DNA from: Roseobacter insulae
GTDB taxonomy: Bacteria; Pseudomonadota; Alphaproteobacteria; Rhodobacterales; Rhodobacteraceae
Assembly: GCF_019375555.1 (NCBI RefSeq)
Contig: NZ_JAHXDN010000001.1
Location: 969,501 to 1,033,500, forward strand
DNA length: 64,000 bases
Direction: 5' to 3'
The position numbers and the translations under genes were made by a program. Of the stretch, positions 55,312 to 64,000 are shown in pieces. The notes beneath the pieces are model-generated. The model ran no database searches, had not been told where the DNA came from, and was given only the letters and a program-made list of their open reading frames with translations. The first letter of the stretch is position 1. Every line of letters starts with the position of its first letter.

Positions 55312-56504
55312 TGCTCCGCCATCAACGCCGCTGCCCGGGCGACGACGATGTCGAGCCCATCCAAAAGCCCGTCAGCACCCGCCTGAGAGGGTTTTTGTTG
55401 TGTCGGCAATGCACGGATAAAGTCGATCATCGTGTGCGGGTTCATACCATCCCGTGTCTCGTCGAGCATCCTCACCAGGCCGAGATCTTCCGCCCGCGAG
55501 GCGCGGATCCACTGTTCCAGCCGGGGTACCGTGCGCGGAACGATGACGGCGCGCTTGTCGAATGACAGAACTTCGCAGAACGTGTTGTACCCCCCCATGC
55601 AGATGACGCCCTCCGCCCCAGCAAAAAGGGCCTCGATGCGCGAATCGAACCCCACTGCCGTGACGCGTCCGTTCAAACGGGCGACGCGGGCATCGAATGC
55701 GTCCCGCACCTCACCGGACAGAAACGGCCCGTAAACGAGAACGGCATGCGGCGCCAGCGACGGATCGGCCTCGTAGGCTTCCAGAACAAGGCTGACCATC
55801 GCCTGACCATCACCGCCGCCCCCGGGGGTAATCAGCACGTATGGTATATCCGGCGTGTCGGCGGCATCGGTGACCTCCCGCCGCAGATAGCCTGTCCACC
55901 GAATGCGCGCCCGTGTGGCTTCGGACAATGGCAGGCCTTGCGTCGGGTCGTAGACGGAGCGGGGGCCATAGACCCAGATTTCATCGTAAAACCGCTCCGT
56001 CGCGTCGACCGCGCCTTTGCGCGCCCACTCCGCCGCGAGGGCCTTCGGTTCGTCCAGCACGTCTCTCAATCCCAGAACGCAGCGGGCGCTGTCTTTCTTC
56101 GACAGCCACTCCAGTGTTTGCAGCAGCTCGCCGCGAAACCCCGTCGGTTCCTTGTCGACAACAAATAGATCAGGTTCATATTGCTCGATGGCAGTCTGGA
56201 TCAGGCCGGAGCGCAGGGAGGTCGTCTCATCGATATCCAGACCAAGCGTCTGGCTGACATACGACCCGTCCGGCAGTTTCGTCACCCCGGGCAGGCGCAC
56301 GTGGTCCACCCTTTCAGGAAAGGTGAAACGCCCGGCGACAGGCGACCCGGTCAGGATGATTGCCGAGGCGCTGGGATCAGAGGCCGTGAGCGCGGACGCC
56401 AGCGCCCGTGATCTGCGAAGATGGCCCAGACCGAAGGTGTCATGGCTGTAAAACATTACGCGCGGAGAGCGTTCGGAGCCCTCTGCCTGAGGAGTTCGCA
56501 TCAT
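55308..56504 (-). CDS. Glycosyltransferase (GT28/MurG-like), first gene of glycan operon
   Basis: A 398-residue GT-B protein: MFYSHDTFGLGHLRRSRALAS at the start and GVICMGGYNTFCEVLSFDKRAVIVP in the donor domain. The ATG at 56504 follows AAGGATCA; an ATG at 56540 adds 12 residues and has no better site. It opens a seven-gene run of 4-nt overlaps. Related to 51277-52416. The operon appears to build a surface or secreted glycan, but no polymerase or exporter is seen. Confidence 0.86.
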   Translation of the reverse strand: MMRTPQAEGSERSPRVMFYSHDTFGLGHLRRSRALASALTASDPSASAIILTGSPVAGRFTFPERVDHVRLPGVTKLPDGSYVSQTLGLDIDETTSLRSGLIQTAIEQYEPDLFVVDKEPTGFRGELLQTLEWLSKKDSARCVLGLRDVLDEPKALAAEWARKGAVDATERFYDEIWVYGPRSVYDPTQGLPLSEATRARIRWTGYLRREVTDAADTPDIPYVLITPGGGGDGQAMVSLVLEAYEADPSLAPHAVLVYGPFLSGEVRDAFDARVARLNGRVTAVGFDSRIEALFAGAEGVICMGGYNTFCEVLSFDKRAVIVPRTVPRLEQWIRASRAEDLGLVRMLDETRDGMNPHTMIDFIRALPTQQKPSQAGADGLLDGLDIVVARAAALMAEQ

Positions 56505-56821
56505 TTGATCCTTCGCACCTGTTCGATCAAACACATTCATGACAACACGCTCATCCGCCTATCTGACTCGGTGCGATAAACCTGCGAGGGATTGCTGTGC
56601 AATACGTAAGGCCCTGCGAGCGGCGGCAAATTCAGGCACATCGGCCAGTCCTTGTGTCTGTTCTACAGGGTTGTACCCATCGGTTACTCCCTCTTTGGCA
56701 TAAAAGTTAATCGGGTGCAAAACACGACTGATCGCCGGAGTTTCAACTGATGTGCAATTGCAATGGTGCCGACTGTCCCATACCGTCGCCTGCAAGAGTA
56801 AATTCTGCGGATTGTCTTATC
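56505..56821. other. Divergent promoter region
   Basis: Separates the glycan operon and the MscS-type gene. It contains no supported gene. Short frames have no ribosome site. Two early ATG codons for the right-hand gene (56750, 56764) would give cysteine-rich leaders and are judged unlikely. Confidence 0.4.
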
Positions 56822-59182
56822 ATGCGCGCTTTCTGGTTTGTTTTCATAGTTCTAACTGCGGTTGTATTTGCGTCGGTTGCACCGTCGTCCGGCAAGGCGC
56901 AGGGGCTTGGCTCGCTTGTCGGGCTGGGCGCCTCTGACAGCAGCGAGGACAGTGACCAGATATCCGAAATCATGCGCCAGGCATCGGAAAACGGGGTCGG
57001 CGTGGTCGTCATTGACCAGAGCGGCCGGATACTCACCTCCCCGGTTGCCGCAGATCCGCAAGCTCACGAAACAGCCGAAGGTTCAGGCCTGATGAAGGCG
57101 CAGGATGCCATCGTCAATTTCCGGGCGGTTCTGATCGAGCGCATTCTGGATCTGCCAAATGCCTTCAACGAGGTTCTCTACATCCTCAGGGCGACCAGCC
57201 CCGATGGCACGATCTGGGCCTATGTCAAAGCGCTGCTGGTTTCGCTCCTGCTGTTCGGGGTCGGCATGGTGTTCGAGGCGCAGGTCTACGGCAAACGCAT
57301 CGTCAAGAATTTCGTGGTTTCGCGGATCAAGCAAAACCCGGAAGGCTATGCCGAGAAAATGCCGTTTCTGGTGTTCCGGTTTTTCATGGGCGTGATCGGG
57401 ATCATCGTCTCCATGGTGGTGGCCTATATTCTCGGGGCACTGATCTTTGGCCCCCTGGAAGACAAGGCGATGCAATTCACCGTCAGCGTGATTAATACGG
57501 CGTATTTCATGAGCCGCCTCGTTGCAAACCTCTGGCGAATGGTGCTTTCACCCTACTTGGATCAATACAGGATACCCGTGCTCGACACGCGTGACGCGCG
57601 GCGGCTGCACAATTGGCTGTGGGTCCTTGGTACTGTCGATATCACCGCCATTCTGTTCGGGATATGGATCGGCGAGTTGGGTCTGAACTACGACGTCTAC
57701 GCCTTCCTGTCATCGCTGATGTCCGCCTTCGTGGTGATGCTGAACATCCTGATGGTTCTGGTCAACAGACGGGCGATTTCGACTGCCATGCGTCAGGGCA
57801 AGGCAGTCAACGAGCTCAGCTGGGCCGTCAAGATCCTGACAGCGGTCTGGGCACCGCTGGTCATTGGCTACGTGATCTTCGCATGGCTGGAGCTGACCTA
57901 TGACCTGGTACTGGGGAACCCATCGTCGATTCCGCTGATCGCCGGAGCCTATGCCATCCTGATGTCTATCATTGTTGTCTACGGTGTCATCAATTTCCTG
58001 ATCGAACGCAGCTTTCAAAGAGCGCGGGCGCTGCGCGAGGTGAATGAGGTCAGTGCGGAAGACGACGAGGCGGAGGCCACGTCCGACGCCGAACAGGAGG
58101 CCATCGCCGCCGCGCAGTTTGCGAGGCGTCACCCCCTGGGCACCTTCGAGGCGCTGGCGCGGCGGGTTGCCGGCATTCTGGCGTTCGTGGCCGGTGTCTA
58201 CGCGTTCTTCTATATATGGGACAACAATTCGGCGCAGATGGTGGAGAGTTTTGCAGCCCAGTTGCTCGATATCATGGTCATCATCTTCATCGGTTACATT
58301 GTCTATCACGTGTTCCGCATCTGGATTGACAACAAGATCCTGGAAGAACAGGGAGACGTGACGGAAGGTGAACTGGGCGATGAAGGTGGCGGCTCCAGCG
58401 CCAGCCGTCTCGCGACCTTGTTGCCCTTGTTCCGCAATTTCATCCTGATCGTGGTGCTGGTGACGATCAGCCTGATCATCCTGCTCGAATTGGGTGTCAA
58501 TGTGGGGCCGCTCTTTGCCGGCGCGGGTGTCGTGGGGGTCGCGGTCGGCTTTGGCTCGCAGGCGCTGGTGCGGGATATCTTCTCAGGCGGGTTTTTCCTG
58601 TTCGATGATGCGTTTCGCAAGGGTGAGTACCTCGACATCGGCGGGGTTAAGGGCACCGTGGAAAAGATTTCCGTCAGATCCTTCCAGCTGCGCCATCATC
58701 TTGGTGCGCTGCACACCATTCCCTTTGGTGAAATCCAGGTCATGACCAACTACTCCCGCGACTGGGTGATCATGAAACTGCCCTTGCGCGTGACCTATGA
58801 CACGGACGTCGAACATGTGCGCAAGCTGATCAAGACGCTGGGAGTGGAGTTGCTGGATGATCCGGTGATCGGTGACAACTTCATTCAGCCATTAAAGTCG
58901 CAGGGCGTGATCGAAATGCAGGATTCCGCGATGATCATCCGCGTCAAGTTTATGACCAAGCCCGGTGATCAGTGGTTGGTCCGTAAAAAAGTCTACGAGG
59001 AAATCCGGGCGCTGTTCGAGCGCGAAGGCGTCAAGTTTGCCCATAAGGAGGTAACCGTGCGCCTCGCCGACGGCAAGGTGGAGGATTTGTCAGAAGAGGA
59101 CAGGAAGTCGGTCACCGCCGCAGCGCAAGCGCAGATCGAGGAGGAATTGCTCGATGACGACGATGGCGGAGATGATCGGTAG
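56822..59182 (+). CDS. Large MscS-family mechanosensitive channel
   Basis: The ATG at 56822 opens MRAFWFVFIVLTAVVFASVAPSS, a signal peptide; total 786 residues. A periplasmic domain is followed by many membrane helices, then the MscS core: GAGVVGVAVGFGSQALVRDIFSGGFFLF (pore helix) and DDAFRKGEYLDI with the C-terminal cage. The long N-terminal part resembles the MscK/DUF3772 group. Releases solutes on osmotic downshift. It stands alone with its own promoter. Confidence 0.9.
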   Translation: MRAFWFVFIVLTAVVFASVAPSSGKAQGLGSLVGLGASDSSEDSDQISEIMRQASENGVGVVVIDQSGRILTSPVAADPQAHETAEGSGLMKAQDAIVNFRAVLIERILDLPNAFNEVLYILRATSPDGTIWAYVKALLVSLLLFGVGMVFEAQVYGKRIVKNFVVSRIKQNPEGYAEKMPFLVFRFFMGVIGIIVSMVVAYILGALIFGPLEDKAMQFTVSVINTAYFMSRLVANLWRMVLSPYLDQYRIPVLDTRDARRLHNWLWVLGTVDITAILFGIWIGELGLNYDVYAFLSSLMSAFVVMLNILMVLVNRRAISTAMRQGKAVNELSWAVKILTAVWAPLVIGYVIFAWLELTYDLVLGNPSSIPLIAGAYAILMSIIVVYGVINFLIERSFQRARALREVNEVSAEDDEAEATSDAEQEAIAAAQFARRHPLGTFEALARRVAGILAFVAGVYAFFYIWDNNSAQMVESFAAQLLDIMVIIFIGYIVYHVFRIWIDNKILEEQGDVTEGELGDEGGGSSASRLATLLPLFRNFILIVVLVTISLIILLELGVNVGPLFAGAGVVGVAVGFGSQALVRDIFSGGFFLFDDAFRKGEYLDIGGVKGTVEKISVRSFQLRHHLGALHTIPFGEIQVMTNYSRDWVIMKLPLRVTYDTDVEHVRKLIKTLGVELLDDPVIGDNFIQPLKSQGVIEMQDSAMIIRVKFMTKPGDQWLVRKKVYEEIRALFEREGVKFAHKEVTVRLADGKVEDLSEEDRKSVTAAAQAQIEEELLDDDDGGDDR

Positions 59183-59245
59183 GGACAATCGAAACGGAGT
59201 GAATACATCCGGCACTGAAGCAGTAAAATCTCGTTTGGTAAATCA

Positions 59246-59300
59246 AGTGTCGCTTTGAGCCCAAACTGCGTGATGTTGCGCCTCGTATGAATGTCAGGTC
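59246..59300. repeat. Dispersed degenerate intergenic repeat, copy 3
   Basis: Shares GTGTCGCTTT, GAGCCCAAA, TGATGTTGCG and ATGAATGTC with the copies near 6917 and 8066. It fills the gap between the MscS gene and the methyltransferase gene. Confidence 0.45.
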
Positions 59301-59363
59301 TTGACCAGCTGCCCAGACGTCACATGGTTTACGTAAAACTCGTACTCGTGCAAAGATTGACGC

Positions 59364-60140
59364 ATGTTGGAGTTCGACGAGAAAACGACCAAATTACTTG
59401 AGATCGCCTATAAGGGCGGTGATGTAAGCCTTCGAAGAAGAAAAGCTTTTGACGCCTTACATCTGTCCGAGGGAGACTTCGTCGTAGATATCGGCTGTGG
59501 AAATGGGCTTCTCACGGAAGAGATCGCGCGAGCTGTTGGCTCCTCAGGGCAGGTCATTGGAATCGACCCCAGCGATGATATGCGGACTGCGGCTTCCCTT
59601 CGCTGTTCGGCCTTCCAAACCACTGAGATCGTAAACGGCTCGGCTGATGCGCTCCCTCTGAAAGACGGTGAAGTCGATAAAGTTGTCGCAGTTCAGGTTC
59701 TTGAGTACCTTCCAGATATTCCAACAGCAATTGCCCAAGTGCATCGCGTTCTGACAACAGGTGGACGGTTCGTTGCCGTTGATACTGGCTGCAAAACACT
59801 CGATTGGTTTTCAGAGGATGAAGATCGTATGCGGCGAGTTCAGGAGGCATGGGATCATCACTATGTCGAACCGCGGGTTGCGGCGCTTTGGCCGCGTCTT
59901 GTTCGAAATGCTGGGTTTGTTGCCGTCGAGGTAAAGCCCTTTACATTCGCTGACGTCACTCTTCGTCCAGACGGAGTAGCGTTCATGCTGTTGCACCTGA
60001 TGTCTAGTTACGCTTCGGAGAACGGACATATGAGCTCCAAGGAAACAAAAGCCTGGTTCGACGAACAGATTGATCTTGCGCAGCAGGGACGTTTCTTTTT
60101 CTCGCTGACATACTACCAGATGAGCGCAATCAAGGCCTAG
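59364..60140 (+). CDS. Class I SAM-dependent methyltransferase
   Basis: A 258-residue protein with motif I VVDIGCGNGLLTEEIA, GIDPS and VLTTGGRFVAVD, of the Methyltransf_11 group. The C-terminal 70 residues are unusual and may bind the acceptor. Lower GC than neighbours and a single gene between a repeat and the ABC operon, so perhaps acquired. Substrate unknown. Confidence 0.85.
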   Translation: MLEFDEKTTKLLEIAYKGGDVSLRRRKAFDALHLSEGDFVVDIGCGNGLLTEEIARAVGSSGQVIGIDPSDDMRTAASLRCSAFQTTEIVNGSADALPLKDGEVDKVVAVQVLEYLPDIPTAIAQVHRVLTTGGRFVAVDTGCKTLDWFSEDEDRMRRVQEAWDHHYVEPRVAALWPRLVRNAGFVAVEVKPFTFADVTLRPDGVAFMLLHLMSSYASENGHMSSKETKAWFDEQIDLAQQGRFFFSLTYYQMSAIKA

Positions 60141-60214
60141 CGGCGATAGTCGAGAGCGGTCTTTTACGCTACCGCAACGAAAGCTCACTTCGTCCGCAAA
60201 CCGGATCTTACCGC

Positions 60215-60230
60215 CTGAGCGGAGGCTCAG
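60215..60230 (-). terminator. Short hairpin after the ABC transporter operon
   Basis: CTGAGC-GGAG-GCTCAG forms a 6-bp stem 13 bases past the last ABC gene's stop. There is no clear T run, so termination is uncertain. Confidence 0.4.
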
Positions 60231-60242
60231 AGAAACGAAGGA

Positions 60243-61397
60243 TCAGCTCTTGTATGGGTCAAGCGAGGCGCGCAGGCCGTCGCCCAGGAAATTAAATGCG
60301 AGCACCACGAAAATGATGGGCAGCATCGGGATCGCGGTCCACGGGTAGATTTCGATGGAGGCGAGGTTTTGCGCGTCGTTGAGCATGACCCCCCAACTGA
60401 CTGCCGGCGCGCGCAGGCCAAGGCCGAGGAAGCTGAGCGCCGTCTCGCCGAGGATCATCGCGGGGATCGACAGTGTCGCCGAGGCGATGAGGTGTGACAT
60501 GAAATTGGGCAGCAGATGGCGCCGGATCACCCGGCCCGGTTTCGCGCCCATCATTTCCGCCGCCCGCACGTATTCCTCTTCTCTGAGCGACAGGAATTTC
60601 GATCGTACGGCGCGGGCCAGTCCGGGCCAGTCGAGAATACCCAATATGATCGAGATAATGAAAAAGACCGCGACAGGCCCCCAGTTGGACGGTACTGCCG
60701 CGGATAGGGCCAGCCAGAGCGGCAGTTCCGGCAATGAGCGCAATATCTCGATCACCCGGTTGATCAGCCAATCTGTCTTGCCACCGAAATACCCGGCAAT
60801 TGAGCCAAAGAAGATGCCAAGGCCAAAGGATACCGTGATTCCGATCAAACCGACGGTCAGTGACAGCTGTGCGCCGTAGAGGATGCGACTGAACACATCA
60901 CGCCCCAACCTGTCGGAACCCCACAAAAAGATCGTCGCGCCTTCCGGAGCGCAGAAAAGATGTGTGTCTGACCGGATGAAGCCAAAGAGGTTGTAGGTCT
61001 CTCCTTCGCAGAAAAACTGCAGCGGCATGGGCCGAGTTTCATCCGTTTCGTAGGTCCAGCGATAATTGACAAGATCCGCAGTTGCGGTCGTCGGGTAGAC
61101 AAATGGCCCGATGAACTCCCCTTCGTGCCAGAAATTCACCGACTGCGGCGGAGAGTAGAGATAATCGGCGCTGCGCTGGTTCGGCGTGTAGGGAGCGATA
61201 AAGCCTGCAACCGGCAGCATCAAATAACTGAACAGCAGGAAAATGCCGGAAATCAGCCCGAGCTTGTGCCTTTTGAACTTTCGCCAGATCAGGATCCAAG
61301 TGGAAGCATCCATATCCGACCGTTCTGGCGCGCTGAGATCGGTGGTATCCGAATATGGCGCGTCGTCGACGTAGCGACCGTCCGGTAACTGGGTCAT
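60243..61397 (-). CDS. ABC transporter permease (YejE/OppC-like)
   Basis: A 384-residue inner-membrane permease with six helices: an early helix at about 45-65, a large periplasmic loop and the EAA motif region (AAEMMGAKPGRVIRRHLLPNF). The soluble N-terminus is typical of YejE-type microcin C/peptide transporters. It overlaps the next permease by four bases and is last in the operon. No ATPase gene follows; it may lie upstream outside the window. Confidence 0.9.
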   Translation of the reverse strand: MTQLPDGRYVDDAPYSDTTDLSAPERSDMDASTWILIWRKFKRHKLGLISGIFLLFSYLMLPVAGFIAPYTPNQRSADYLYSPPQSVNFWHEGEFIGPFVYPTTATADLVNYRWTYETDETRPMPLQFFCEGETYNLFGFIRSDTHLFCAPEGATIFLWGSDRLGRDVFSRILYGAQLSLTVGLIGITVSFGLGIFFGSIAGYFGGKTDWLINRVIEILRSLPELPLWLALSAAVPSNWGPVAVFFIISIILGILDWPGLARAVRSKFLSLREEEYVRAAEMMGAKPGRVIRRHLLPNFMSHLIASATLSIPAMILGETALSFLGLGLRAPAVSWGVMLNDAQNLASIEIYPWTAIPMLPIIFVVLAFNFLGDGLRASLDPYKS

Positions 61398-62422
61398 GAG
61401 CCGCGCGCTCCGTACCGGATGCGCGGGTCGAGCAGAACCAGCAGCAAGTCAGAAATCATCGTGCCGATCAGGGTCAGCAGCGCAACGAACATCAGAATAA
61501 ACCCGGCGAGGAACTGATCCTGGGATTTCAACGCAGTCAGCAAGGAGGGACCAATGGTTTGCAGGCCCAGCACGACCGAAACCAGAACCGACCCCGATAC
61601 CATTGCCGGCAGCAGGTTGCCGATGTCGGCGACAAACGGATTGAACGCCATGCGCAACGGGTATTTCGCCAGCAGCTTGGAGGGCGCAAGCCCCTTTGCC
61701 TTGGCTGTCTCAACATAGGGTTTCGACAACTCATCCAGCATATTGGCGCGCAGACGTTGCATCATCGCGGCGGCACCGGATGTCCCGATCACGAATGTCG
61801 GAACAATAAGATGCACCAGAATGGACTTCACCTTGTCAAACGACATCGGTTCTCCCTCGAACTCGGGAGACATCAGCCCGCCGATAGGCAGGTCGAAATA
61901 CTTGTTGCCATAGTAGAACAGCATCAGTGCAAGCAGGAAGTTGGGGGTGGCCAGTCCCAGATAGCCCACGAAAGCAGCGGTGTAGTCAATCCATGTCTCT
62001 GATTTTGCGGCGGCGATCACCCCCAGCGGCAGCGCCACCAGATAGACGAACAGAACGGCCGCCAGGTTCACGAGAACCGTCAGCCAGAGGGCGTCGCCAA
62101 CGATTTCAGACACGGGACGGTCAAATTCGAAGGACCAGCCGAAATTGCCCTGAATGAGCCCGTACCACCCCTGCGGTCCCGGCGCCATACCGACCCAGAT
62201 CAGGTATTGCTCCCAGATCGGACGGTCCAGCGCGTACTCTGTTCTGAGGAATTCGGCCTTCGCCACACCCTCTGCCTGACCCGTGGCGCGCAGCTCGGCG
62301 ATCTGGTTGCTCAGATAGTCGCCCGGCGGCAGGTTGATGATCACGAAGATCATGATCGACACCACCCACAGCGTGATCAGCATGGTGATAAACCGGTAAA
62401 CTGCGTATTTGAGAAACATCAT
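61394..62422 (-). CDS. ABC transporter permease (YejB/OppB-like)
   Basis: A 342-residue permease that begins FLKYAVYRFITMLITLW and has the EAA loop (VETAKAKGLAPSKLLAKYPLRMAF). Partner of the 60243-61397 permease. The first ATG (62422) overlaps the stop of the solute-binding gene (ATGATG), so all three are translated from one message. Substrate probably oligopeptides. Confidence 0.9.
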   Translation of the reverse strand: MMFLKYAVYRFITMLITLWVVSIMIFVIINLPPGDYLSNQIAELRATGQAEGVAKAEFLRTEYALDRPIWEQYLIWVGMAPGPQGWYGLIQGNFGWSFEFDRPVSEIVGDALWLTVLVNLAAVLFVYLVALPLGVIAAAKSETWIDYTAAFVGYLGLATPNFLLALMLFYYGNKYFDLPIGGLMSPEFEGEPMSFDKVKSILVHLIVPTFVIGTSGAAAMMQRLRANMLDELSKPYVETAKAKGLAPSKLLAKYPLRMAFNPFVADIGNLLPAMVSGSVLVSVVLGLQTIGPSLLTALKSQDQFLAGFILMFVALLTLIGTMISDLLLVLLDPRIRYGARGS

Positions 62423-64000
62423 TGGGTGAGCTGCTGGAACGGTTCGTCGTAATAGAACTCATCGACACGGTGAATGCCGAAATGCGCTCCGGGATCCCAA
62501 GCCCACTTTGCCTCTTCCGGGACATTGCGCAGCTTGTTGGAGACGACAACAGGCTGCGGTGCTTCGGACAGAATACCAATGCCAAACTGCTGGTCGGCGT
62601 GAATGGCCAGCATCTCGCGCCATATCTCTGCGCGTTCTTCACTGTCGGTTGTATGATCCCAGTCCCAGCTGAGCTGCATCAGGCGTTGCGCCGCTGGCAT
62701 GTCGGGGGGTTCACCCAGTTCGCCGCCGGTCTGGTAATACTGGCCCCACTTCGGCCAGGCAAAAAACTCCTGATGCGTAGGTGCGAGGTACTCGGGCGGC
62801 GTGTAGGGTTGTGGCAGGCCGTTGTCCCAGCCGTACCAGATCGCCGCCATGGAGAGACCGGAATACACCCGGTTGCGCAGGATATCGCGGTCAAGCGGGC
62901 GCATGATCAGTTTGATCCCGATCTCGCGCCATGTGTCGGTCACGATGGCGAGCGCGTTCTCCACTTCCTGTCGCTCCCCGGCAGTTTCGATGACGAATTC
63001 CATGGGCCGCCCGTCGGGCAATTTACGAATGCCTGCGGGCGTCCGCTCCGTCAGTCCCATTTCATTCAGCAACGCATTGGCCTTTGCGGGGTAGTAAATC
63101 GACCACTTGAAGAGGTTGGCAGGATCAAAAAACGGGCTCCGTGCAAGCGCCGTCATGCCGCCTTCCTTGGCCAGCCCGAAATACAGCGCCCGGTTGATCA
63201 TCCGCCGATCGATCGCAAGGCTCAGGGCTCGGCGAAAACGTGCATCTCTGATGATCTCTCGCCAGACCGGGTCGGCGAAGTTCAGGTTTGGGTAGATCGC
63301 AATCTGGTTGGCCGCGCCGTTTGCCCACAGCAGGGTTCTGTACCCGGCGCCATCGGTTTCGCCTTTCTTGAGGATCGAGATATCCGGGAAATCGAGCCCG
63401 CGCGCCTGAAGATCGACCTCGCCGGCATTGGCCTTTGCCGCGATCAACCCGCCGCCGACAATCGTCATCTCGACCACATCAATGTAGGGCAACTGAACGC
63501 CGTTCGCATCGATGCGATGGTAGTACGGGTTGCGCACAAAGAGATGCCGGCTGGACTTGCTGCCGGAGGCATTCAACCACGGCTGCAGTGTCGGCAGGTC
63601 CGGGTTGTCGAATTTGTACATGTTGTCACGGTCGTTATGTAACGCAGCCCATGCCCGGACACGGGCCTTCTTGATCTTTTTCTTCAGGTCCTTGGCGTCG
63701 GCAAACTCGGCATGAAACTGTTTGAGGTAATGCGCGGGGCGGTAGATGAAAAAAGGGCTGGCCTGTGCCAGAAGCTGTAAAAACTGGGGGTTCGGCGTGG
63801 GCCATTCGATGATGACCGTGTGATTGTCGGGAAAGGACACATCCGCCAGAACGCCATCAACGATCATGTTTTGCGGCGGGCCGGAGGGGCTGAGTTCGTT
63901 GTTCAGCGCCACGTGTTTCCAATAGTATTCAAAGTCTTTCGACGTGAAGGGGTGGCCGTCCGACCACCGGTGCCCACGTCGCAGATGAAGCGTGAACTTG
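62419..64000 (-). CDS. ABC transporter solute-binding protein, 5' end outside the window
   Basis: The frame stays open to the window edge, so the N-terminus and signal peptide are missing. The visible 527 codons show the SBP_bac_5 family pattern: HRWSDGHPFTSKDFEYYW, then DARFRRALSLAIDRRMINRALYFGLA and TWREIGIKLIMRPLD. It is the periplasmic receptor of the YejABE-type importer. Overlaps the next gene by four bases. An internal GTG at 63912 is not the true start. Confidence 0.92.
   Translation of the reverse strand, partial: KFTLHLRRGHRWSDGHPFTSKDFEYYWKHVALNNELSPSGPPQNMIVDGVLADVSFPDNHTVIIEWPTPNPQFLQLLAQASPFFIYRPAHYLKQFHAEFADAKDLKKKIKKARVRAWAALHNDRDNMYKFDNPDLPTLQPWLNASGSKSSRHLFVRNPYYHRIDANGVQLPYIDVVEMTIVGGGLIAAKANAGEVDLQARGLDFPDISILKKGETDGAGYRTLLWANGAANQIAIYPNLNFADPVWREIIRDARFRRALSLAIDRRMINRALYFGLAKEGGMTALARSPFFDPANLFKWSIYYPAKANALLNEMGLTERTPAGIRKLPDGRPMEFVIETAGERQEVENALAIVTDTWREIGIKLIMRPLDRDILRNRVYSGLSMAAIWYGWDNGLPQPYTPPEYLAPTHQEFFAWPKWGQYYQTGGELGEPPDMPAAQRLMQLSWDWDHTTDSEERAEIWREMLAIHADQQFGIGILSEAPQPVVVSNKLRNVPEEAKWAWDPGAHFGIHRVDEFYYDEPFQQLTQ

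Overview
The window looks like chromosomal DNA of a marine Rhodobacterales (Roseobacter-group) alphaproteobacterium. The evidence is the cytochrome bc1 operon end, a class I lysyl-tRNA synthetase, an NDUFS4-type complex I subunit, two VPLPA-CTERM proteins, a Hint-domain protein, the small entericidin and DksA-like genes, and high-GC core genes with lower-GC accessory genes between them. This placement is inference from gene content; no marker gene phylogeny was possible.

Layout. 0-5 kb: core genes (petB end, petC, a Crp/Fnr regulator, an ABM-domain protein, mtaB, dapF) and tRNA-Lys. 5.1-23.4 kb: an accessory region that starts at tRNA-Lys and ends at the terB-like/lysK genes. It opens with decayed PLD and DUF2971 genes, followed by a HEPN-like gene and a large unknown protein (8.2-9.5 kb). 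A long run of minus-strand genes then encodes a SARP/TolB/TPR regulator, a vanadium-haloperoxidase/PAP2-like protein with a collagen-like GAT tail, a subtilase, three lipoproteins and a TIGR02594-type peptidase-like protein. The region ends with IS5/IS30 remnants, a small membrane protein and an exported caspase-like protein fused to a TRAP (DctP) solute-binding domain.

23.4-42.6 kb: mostly core or envelope genes (lysK, DUF4864, a pectate-lyase-like protein, uvrB, NDUFS4, tRNA-Arg, an RND efflux pair, a porin, a Hint protein, VPLPA-CTERM proteins). An orphan low-GC TRADD-N-type membrane protein interrupts them at 30.0 kb. 42.7-48.8 kb: lepA, with a distant relative of the 8.2-kb protein starting only 11 bases away on the other strand. 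An orphan membrane protein follows, then about 1.5 kb without convincing genes. That stretch holds GC-rich mosaic repeats, a cluster of DnaA-box-like sites and a candidate structured RNA with GNRA-capped hairpins. 48.8-50 kb: small stress and envelope genes. 50.0-56.5 kb: seven glycan-related genes joined by six consecutive 4-nt overlaps. 56.8-64 kb: a large MscS channel, a methyltransferase and a YejAB(E)-type peptide ABC transporter that runs off the window end.

Best candidates for undescribed biology are the caspase-DctP fusion, the SARP/haloperoxidase/subtilase/lipoprotein/peptidase cluster, the shared uncharacterised family at 8.2 and 43 kb, the GC-rich repeats beside single-gene cargo, and the structured RNA with origin-like sites at 48.2-48.7 kb.
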